Origin: Misgurnus anguillicaudatus
Lineage: Eukaryota; Chordata; Actinopteri; Cypriniformes; Cobitidae
Reading direction: 5' to 3'
DNA length: 64,000 nt
NCBI RefSeq assembly: GCF_027580225.2
Contig: NC_073361.2
Span: 25,776,501-25,840,500 of the forward strand
Positions 56,793 to 64,000 of the stretch are shown here, piece after piece. The notes under the pieces are model-generated. The model made no database searches. It was given only the letters and a program-made list of their open reading frames with translations, and had not been told where the DNA came from. Each line of letters opens with the position of its first letter. Within the stretch, counting starts at the first letter, position 1. The position numbers and the translations under genes were made by a program.

Positions 56793-57489
56793 AGGTACAC
56801 TCCACTTTTTAAAAAAAAAAGCATTTTCCAGCTCCCCTGGAGTTGAACATTTGATTTTTGCCGTTTTGGAATCCATTCAGCTGATCTCTGGGTCTGGCTA
56901 GCGCTTTTGGCATGGCTTGGCACGGTCCGTTGAATCTGATTAGACCGTTGACATCGCACTCAAAAAATAACCAAAGCATTTCGATATTTTTTCCTATTTT
57001 AAACTTGACTCTTCTGTAGTTACAACATGTACTAAGACAGAAAATTAAAAGTTGTGATTTTCTTAGCGATATGGTTAGGAACTAAACTCTCATTCTGGCG
57101 TAATAATCAAGGACTTTGCTGCTGTAACATGGCTGCAGGAGGCGCAATGATATTACGCAGCACCCAAAAATAGGCCCCTTAGTAACTTTCAATGGCAGGG
57201 GACTGTTTTCGGGCAGTGCGTGGTGTCACTGCGCCTGCTGCGGCCATGTTACGGCAGCAAAGTCCTTGATTATTACGCCAGAATGAGAGTCAAGTTTTAA
57301 ATAGAAAAAATGTTGAAAGTCTTTGGTTCTTTTTTTGCGCAATGCTAATGGTCTAATCAGATTCAATGGATTATGCTAAGCTAAGCTAAAAGTGGTCAGC
57401 TGAATGGATTCCAAAACAATAAAAATCAAATGTTTAACTCTAGGGGAGCTGGAAAATTAGTATATTTTCAAAAAAAGTGGAGTGTCCCT
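56793..57489. mobile_element. TTAA-flanked long-palindrome MITE, family C, copy 2
   Basis: It has the same ends and order as 6280-7071, with TTAA at 56789-56792 and 57490-57493. The right arm lacks 83 bp present in the first copy, and the deletion edges share the word AGT. Confidence 0.85.
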
Positions 57490-57493
57490 TTAA

Positions 57494-58641
57494 ATCACAG
57501 ATCTATTCCATAGATAGCAGATACAGTTTGTTTAATTTCCTTTATTTCCTATTTTATTTTAGTGTTTTGTATTATTCTGATCTAACACATAAAAGCAGTT
57601 TTCTACAAATTGCTTTAGTTATTGCTTTGTGTTTTCAGATTTACTTTGCACAAATCCCTAAGAGAATAAATCACAGCCCCATTCTGATTAAAAGAGCACA
57701 CCGATGAGATGTGTATGTAGGACAATAAGATCAAGAGAATAAATATAAAATAATGATGAAGGGCCTTAAGTGCACTTGTCATGCAGAAATCCATTCATAA
57801 TGTAACTTTCAAACCATCTTTACTAAAAGCTAAAGACCGCACTATTGAAAGTCAGTGAAATGTATCACTCACCTGCTGATGTATAAAAAAAAAATTTCTG
57901 AGGGCATTGATTTCACTTCATAAGGATGTTTTTTTTTTGCATCCATGTCATGAATTAATGTAAAACGTAAAGTCAGGCCATAAACCATCAAATTCCTGTG
58001 GTGTTTGTGGTTTCTATGTGCAGTGCTCGCTGTGAAATGTTTGAATGGTGAGCTTTTCATAATGACACGGGAAAGCATTTCATGTCGTGCAAGAGAGGTG
58101 TTGCACATTATGTTTAATCTCCTACACAAACAGTTTACCTGCCTCTCTCAGGGGCTCCAGAGTGACTTTAGCATGCTGCCGAGCAGCAGATAACATGTTT
58201 CTATAGTAACTTTTGTGAGGGTAACCTCGTGAGTTTGCCCCCTATTCACAATTTCATCAATTTTCTCACAAAAGGCAACCAAGAAATCATCAGTTTTGCC
58301 TTTATGGTCTGAATTCTAACCTTTTTACATGCTGTAACTTCATTTAGGGTTATATGTGAGCGTCGGTGTGTATATTTAAAATGAAAAAATATTATGGTGT
58401 ATGGTGTGGCGGAAGAGAATAAAGCCGCAGGGGATAACGGGTAATGTCAGTGAATGCATGAAAGGTCTCAAGATTAGATTTTCTTTGATGGACTTTTAGA
58501 TATCTGATATTTCTCTGTGAAGCACACCAGACACCTGACTGGCACCACCACAGAGGAATTGGAGTGCTATTTCCCCCTTGCTGTCAAACTCTATCCCCTA
58601 GCTGATATTCACCATCACCTCTTTGATTTTTTTCTATGAAG
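57494..58641. other. Presumed intronic DNA upstream of the ntng1 coding exon
   Basis: Low-repeat sequence. A pyrimidine-rich stretch at 58618-58636 followed by AG at 58640-58641 provides a plausible acceptor for the next exon. Confidence 0.4.
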
Positions 58642-59018
58642 AGTGTGGATGCCAGACTGCAACGGAGGATGATTGACAGAAGGCAAAGCTGAGACAGCCG
58701 TCGGTCAACATCTCCAGTTTAACCAATTCGCTGTCTCCGCTTCTCATTGCTGCATTCCTGCTCCTATCCAACGGACACAACAAAGACCAGAGTTGGGAAT
58801 AGGAGCATTTCGGCTTGCTCTCAGCCCGCCGACCTTAAAGTCAGGAACCTGGTATGCTGACACACCCCCTCTGGCCTACGCAACAAAAATTGGATTATTT
58901 CGTAAAACAGGCCAGTTTCTTTCGCTATCGCTGGTGTCTTTGAGAAGAAGGGAGTGCACGGATACTTTACATCACAGTAAATAGCCTTTTAGGGGCGGCC
59001 AGAGTAAAGTAAGCAGCA
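58642..59018 (+). other. ntng1: ntng1 5' UTR part of the first coding exon
   Basis: This region lies between a plausible acceptor (CTATGAAG at 58634-58641) and the ATG at 59019. It is GC-richer than the flanks. Alternative AG acceptors within it cannot be excluded, so the 5' border is uncertain. Confidence 0.45.
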
Positions 59019-59264
59019 ATGTATTTCCCGCTGCTGTTGACACTGCAGGCATCATGGCTGGCCGTGTGTCAGGCCACACAACACTATCCCACAACCTGGG
59101 GACACTACGACTTGTGCAAATCACATGGGTACACAGACGATGGCCCGACCTGGTATTACATGGCCTGTCAGCCCGAAGCAGCGGACATGACCAAGTACCT
59201 AAAAGTAACCCTCGATCCTCCCAACATCACCTGCGGAGATCCACCAGAGACCTACTGCGCCCTG
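59019..59264 (+). CDS. ntng1: Netrin-G1, first coding exon (N-terminal 82 residues)
   Basis: Netrin-G1 is a GPI-anchored relative of netrins on axons that binds the synaptic adhesion receptor NGL-1 (LRRC4C) rather than DCC. This exon encodes a signal peptide (hydrophobic residues about 3-19, cleavage likely near CQA) and the start of the laminin N-terminal domain. Diagnostic blocks are WGHYDLCK (27-34), YMACQPE (47-53), DMTKYLKV (56-63) and CGDPPETYCAL (72-82), which match the vertebrate NTNG1 N terminus closely. Cysteines are at 33, 50, 72 and 80. An NIT sequon lies at 69-71. The exon ends after a complete codon at a consensus donor CCCTG|GTGAGT (GT at 59265-59266); the reading frame would close three codons later if not spliced. 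The next exon is not in the window. Fish may carry a/b duplicates, which I cannot resolve. Linkage to prmt6 supports ntng1 over ntng2. Confidence 0.95.
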
Positions 59265-59266
59265 GT

Positions 59267-60362
59267 GAGTCAATGAGTTATATTAGTGACATAACCTTTC
59301 TTATACTATTGTTGTGGCTTCACTTAATTTATTTTTCTTCCTAATCTGTCTATACACTCACATTAACTATTAGTGAAATTATTTACATTACATTACATAA
59401 TGCACAATTTTAATAGTTTGGAGCATGTGGGATCTTGATTATTTTGCAGCCACGGCACCGAGCGTTCCCAAGCATTTGATAAAATTCATATCATTCATTT
59501 TAATTTCCACACTTACCCGTCTTCCAGTAGTGCTGTATTAACTGCTAATAAGGAATATTAAAGCTGAAATCTCAGTCAAATATGTGTCAGTGTGTAAGAC
59601 TGTTTGATTTCGTGAGCTTCTTAATTATCTTCAGCTTGGATGGAAGCCTTCATGTTTGTGAAGCGCAGTCTGTCATTCGCATTGAAAATAGAAATGAATA
59701 AGGCGTACGAGTTAGGAGAAGGAGAGAGGGACTGATGAAAGGAACCTTTTATAAGCAAACCTAAGTGTTTAATTACAAAAAGGTCATTTTTACTATCACG
59801 CACTGCTCTTTTGAAACACACAGCTGGGCTGTGGTTTGAGAAATTACTTTTATGGATATCAATGTCGGTGTGCTAATCAAAGCCTGCATCCTAATCATTG
59901 AGCTTTTTCAGTCTATTGTACTTCAGGGAGATGTTGTTTACAGTATTTAAGGAGTAAAAATAACAAATGGGGGGACAGGCCAATGAGGCTGCTGAGTGAC
60001 AGAGGACCTAATATCTGTGGTGCAAGCAGTGAAAAGTGAATTATTCAGTATGTTTTGTCGCTAATGTGTTTTATTCATAGGATACATTATTCAGAACCAT
60101 ATCTTGGAGGCACTTTTGAAAATGCTGACTCTCTCTGATAGATTCCCAAGGTTAGAGCAAGGGCTGTTATCCATTTTGGAGGGTCACTGTCACAATACAG
60201 TTCGGCTTTCTGGTTTCCCAAGGGTCTAGAGGAAAGGCTGCGCAAAATTTCATAGTAGAGCCAACCTGTGTGTTATTATTGCAATAACAGGTGACTAACA
60301 AACAGCAATGGTGTGTTTATTGCGGTACTAACTTGTCTATATTATTGGCTTTGAAATCAACC
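59267..60362. other. ntng1: ntng1 intron, proximal part
   Basis: No further exon with netrin-like coding sequence is found. No bounded repeat is seen here. Confidence 0.5.
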
Positions 60363-62136
60363 CATTCTTACTCCCCAGGCGTCAAAATCTGAAGCATGTT
60401 CAAATGCCTTCAGCGTCAGTATAAAGACGCGAAAGGTGACCCTATGCGTCACTATATCGATGAAATGGGAACTCCTTTGCTTTCATGCTAATCCCTCAGC
60501 GTCGGATATACAGTAGACGAAAGGACATCCCGGAAGGTGATGGCGTCATGTTATGCGACATCAAAGTATGTGACGATCGGCAGGATCATGCCGCTTCTGG
60601 GTCGGGTTTCCCAAAAGCATCGTAAGGCTAAGTAGATTGTAAAAACGATTGTACGAATCATCTTAGAATTATGGGCCGTTTTTAAAAGCTTCATAGCTTA
60701 AGTAGCACTTGAAAATCATCGTAGATCTACAAGTGCTCTGGAGTAATCGTTAATTCATAAGTGCATCGTAAGACAACAAAGTTACAAGGTCACCTGCAGG
60801 ACAACCAGCAAATTGCACTCCTGCAATGACGATAATTTAATGTTTTAAATGTATATTTATTTATTGGGGTTTTCTTTGTTTATTTGTTTAAATTACTTTA
60901 ATATAATATATTTAAAATTCAAATGAGAAATCAAATTTAAATGAGTAAACATAAATTAATAAAAAAGGAAACCTATTTGGTACAATTTTGGTAAAAGTTG
61001 GTACTAGCAAATTGATAAATGGTTCCTACCAATTGCTGCTATAATTCATAGGCTGGGGTAAAAAAAAGTTTTGAAGGGTATGGCATCTGATTAAAGAAAC
61101 CAAATAAATTTTTACGGTACAATGCAATAATCCATAATAATAAATAAACATAGATAATAAACAAAAAATAATAATGATAATCTAAACTATAATATAAAAT
61201 GCAGAAGGCATTCTGCAGTGGGATGAGTCCTAACTAAATACGGAAAATAATATTTCATTATGAGCAATTTTAAAACATTTAATAAGTCATTGAACAATAA
61301 TAAAAAATATTATAAAAAATATTAGTGCACATCGGCTAAAGATCATTAGCCTAAACAAGCTTCTGCTACAAATTCGAGTCATTCTATTGGTGACATTTCA
61401 GCACTTGACAAATGGATAGCGACTTGTAAGTAGCACTTAAAACCCAGCTGCGAGCGATCGTTATACGTGCATCTTTGGGAAATGCACGTAAATGAACAAC
61501 GAAAGTTCGGTAAGTAGCTCGTAGAAAGCACTCTTAAGTGCTAAGTTCAATCGTTATCCGGAAACCCAGCCCTGGATGTTAACTACTCAATTTTTGTTCC
61601 ACATTTTTAACCATTGTCGCTTGGGGTTGGGGTTAAATGACTTTGTGTTACATAAAATTACATCCTAACCCAAACCTAACTCTAACCTCAACCCCAAGCG
61701 ACAATGGTTTTAAAATCAAAAGACAAAAAGTATAAACCAATACAGACATCCTAACCTAAACCCTAACCCCAAGCAACAGTGGTTTAAAAATCAGAACACA
61801 ACAACTATAAACCAATACTTAAACTGACATCCAAACCCGAATTCTTAACCCAACTCCAAGTGACAATGGTTTAAAAATTGGAAAAAATTGAGTAGTTAAC
61901 GTCCAGAAGCGGCATGATCCTGCCAATCGTCGCATACGTTGACTTCACATAACGTGACGGCATCACCTTCCGAGATGCCCTTTTGTCTATATCCGATGCT
62001 GAGAGATAAGCATGAAAGCAACGGAGTTCCCATTTCTGTGATATAATGACGCATAGGAGCACCCTTCGCGTCTTCATACTGAAGCTGAAGGCGTTTGAAC
62101 ATGCTTCAGATTTTGACGCTTTTGGAAGTGAGAATG
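60363..62136. repeat. Large foldback element with telomere-like core, copy 2
   Basis: The outer arms mirror each other: GCGTCAAAATCTGAAGCATG and CATGCTTCAGATTTTGACGC; ATCATGCCGCTTCTGG and CCAGAAGCGGCATGAT. The core (about 61580-61875) carries GGGTT/AACCC words and ACCATTGTCGCTTGGGGTTG with its complement, shared with 17171-17706. The left arm is split by a MITE at about 60601-61572. Arms differ at a low rate, so it is moderately young. Confidence 0.82.
60601..61572. mobile_element. MITE inserted in the left arm of the foldback
   Basis: The ends GTCGGGTTTCCCAAAAGC and TTATCCGGAAACCCAGCC are imperfect inverted repeats, with CTGG on both sides as a possible short duplication. The uninterrupted target can be read in the right arm (minus strand CTTCTGGACGTTAAC). 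The interior is AT-rich and non-coding, with AGTAGCACTTGAAAATC and AAGTAGCACTTAAAACC as paired words. Confidence 0.72.
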
Positions 62137-63180
62137 TGTTTTTTGAAATCATACTACAGTTAGGAGCTAATACTAACCCGATTTAGCACAAGTCATAGGC
62201 CATGTTTCCATTTAACATTTCTTTTAAAATGTTTTCCTTATCATCACGCTATCAAGCCCTCATATTGTTAAGCAACATAAATTGCCTCTGACCAGCCCTG
62301 AAACCGGCTGGGTTTTCTTTCAGTGCCTCGAGACCGATCAATTCCTGAGCTGTTAGCCATGAATTGGCAGCAGACATTACAGAGATATACTGATTATGCC
62401 AATAACTGTTTTTATGATGTCTGTAATCATTCTTTTATTTCTGGCTATTGCCATTAGAGTACTTTATACAAGAGCTCAATCCACTGTAATTGATTTCTAC
62501 TCAGGCTGGCCAAGGGCTCCTCTCTCCGACTCTGCTGGGCTGTTTTCTCTGATTAGACCTATAACAGCCGCCGCAAGCCGTCAGCAAAGCCGCTTCGGGC
62601 TGGACAGAGCCGAGTACTGTAGGGGCCGATCCTACCCACAGCGCTTTACACTGCCATCTGAAGCGCTGGACAGATCCATTTGTGAAAAGCTTTCTTTCTG
62701 CCACGGGTGATGACCCTCTTTAAAGCAGAAACTTGACTCGCTTGACCCTCAGTGGCCTACAAGACATAATACTGCCCCCCTTTACCGTTTCTTTTAGCTA
62801 GGGTCTGCACCAAACAAAACGCGTTGTCTTTGAATCTATTGTAGTTTTGGTTTTATTATTGATGTTGGACAATGCATACATGCATATTTCTTTTGACTCC
62901 TTCATAAAAAAAACAAGATTAGCTTTTTTCGCAAAGCACATTCACCACCAGGTTTCTTTGGAAATGAGGTCACCTGGTGACATCATCCTATAATGCGCTT
63001 TTTCTACCATTCACCTGTATATCATTCTCCTCTGCATGGCAATTTTTGCCTATCTCTCTGACATTTCATAAAAATAATTTCTTATCACCTTAAGCTCCTG
63101 GTCATCTCATATACATCTGCCATGGGTCCACTTGAGCTGCCCAAAATGTTGCCCTTGTATTCAACCTCTGGACGTTTTTG
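62137..63180. other. ntng1: ntng1 intronic DNA, candidate conserved segment
   Basis: No repeat structure. About 62270-62720 has balanced composition and looks single-copy, a possible conserved non-coding element. The open frames here do not match netrin exons. Confidence 0.35.
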
Positions 63181-63505
63181 CATGTTATGCCTCTGCTCAG
63201 ATCTCTATGCCAGCTAAAAGAAATAAAGCGTTAACGCTTCCCATTCACTTTCAATTGCGGATCCGTCGGCGCCGCGTCACTGCTGTTGCTCGCAGCAGAA
63301 GTCGGAACATTTCTCAACTTTTCAAGCGGCAACATGTGCGTCAGCCAATCAGATTGCCTTATGCAAATAACCTGGACAGAGCCAGCCAATTACAGTACGT
63401 TTATGGAAGACCGGAGCATGAATTGCGGCTATTGGCTGTTGGCCACGCTTCAGACAAGCCTTCCGTCAAACGTTAACATTTTCGTCCCGTGTGAATGTAC
63501 CGTAA
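63181..63505. mobile_element. CpG-rich MITE remnant
   Basis: Words such as GTTAACGCTTCCCATTC, CGGCGCCGCGTCACTGC and CGTCCCGTGTGAATG resemble the GCGTTCACACC/CGCG-rich MITE class at 15.4 and 27.5 kb, but the ends are not clear. The two overlapping frames of 114-118 codons are probably by-products of this repeat. Confidence 0.35.
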
Positions 63506-64000
63506 ATGTTAGACAGTATCAGGCCTATAATGTGGCCTTCAGTCTTTCTTCAAGTCTTTCGATCTTCAGTCCATCATCATCATTGTTCATCCCAGCCTGG
63601 CCACTGCTGTCTTTAACATGTTTTCACATATTTATCTTATGAAGGTCGTACTTTATATTTTTCAGAGTAGTTCGATTTTTTAATTATACTTTCTAAAAGT
63701 GGCAAATGGCAGTACTTATAGTTTTATAGTTATAGTGCAATGATAGAACTACACATTTGCTAAATGAAAAATATGGTAAAATCCTAATTTAAAGCTTTAA
63801 ACTGAAGATTGTCCCAATGCGGCATTGCTTAGATTTTCATTATTCTCTAAATGACACAGCTTTATTTGTGTTTTGATATGAAATTCTGACCTTTTCCTGT
63901 ATGATTTCTGTGTGATATTGCGGAGCTCGGGGAGTGATGGAAGACATTTTGGCTCATCTGCCTCCTCTCACTCGCTGCCATTCCTCAAGTGGCTTAGCGT
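63506..64000. other. ntng1 intronic DNA, nothing recognised
   Basis: No repeat border, exon or regulatory signal that I can support. Confidence 0.35.

Noticed and set aside
61600..61830. CCTAACCC/GGGTT words as an interstitial telomere
   Set aside because: The units are irregular (CCTAACCCCAAGC, CCTAAACCC), not TTAGGG tandem repeats, and belong to the core of a foldback element.
63132..63642. Overlapping frames of 114 and 118 codons as a possible further ntng1 exon
   Set aside because: The translations do not resemble the netrin-G laminin domain, and the DNA looks like a CpG-rich MITE remnant.

Overview
The window is vertebrate nuclear DNA. The transposon and SINE types point to a ray-finned fish, most likely a cyprinid (zebrafish/carp/barb relative). 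I see two protein-coding loci, both on the + strand: the intronless arginine methyltransferase gene prmt6 (37813-38859, complete) and the 5' part of the synaptic GPI-anchored netrin-G1 gene ntng1 (first coding exon ending at 59264, with candidate 5' UTR exons near 48.3-48.6 and 50.2-50.9 kb). PRMT6 and NTNG1 are neighbours in the same order and orientation in mammals, so this is a conserved syntenic pair with a compact intergenic distance. The rest of ntng1 lies beyond base 64000. The two genes do not form a functional unit; they are simply linked.

Nearly everything else is non-coding and heavily populated by small DNA transposons. Layout: 1-37 kb is intergenic DNA upstream of prmt6, made of MITEs, foldback (long inverted repeat) elements, a decayed Tc1/mariner transposase (11.9-12.8 kb), a 2.4-kb (CTGT)n array (20.3-22.7 kb) and a four-level transposon nest (29.1-33.0 kb). 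prmt6 with a compact promoter follows at 37.6-39.0 kb. A second dense cluster of nested elements lies at 39.3-44.6 kb. From 44.8 to 58.6 kb repeats are fewer and the presumed ntng1 promoter and 5' exons are found. From 58.6 kb on are the ntng1 coding exon and its first downstream intron, which contains a 1.8-kb foldback element.

Many insertions can be dissected to the base. Six elements have perfect 8-bp target-site duplications, as expected for hAT transposons (7306-7488, 29205-31588, 31651-32926, 40817-41529, 42749-44115, 55408-55844). Nine MITE copies in about six families are flanked by TTAA, and eight of the nine begin AAAGG or close to it, a terminal signature like that of the T2-type MITEs known from Xenopus. 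Some targets exist in this same window as unoccupied paralogs, so insertion boundaries can be verified internally. A tRNA-derived SINE family is present as 5'-truncated tails.

I found no CRISPR array, no operon and no convincing new protein system. Most short ORFs are chance frames in repeats. The observations most worth following are the nested-transposon stratigraphy, the shared TTAA/AAAGG termini, a near-perfect 94-bp-arm hairpin at 14.4 kb, two foldback elements with a common telomere-like core but different ends, and an inverted pair of ZNF143/THAP11-type motifs in the prmt6 promoter.
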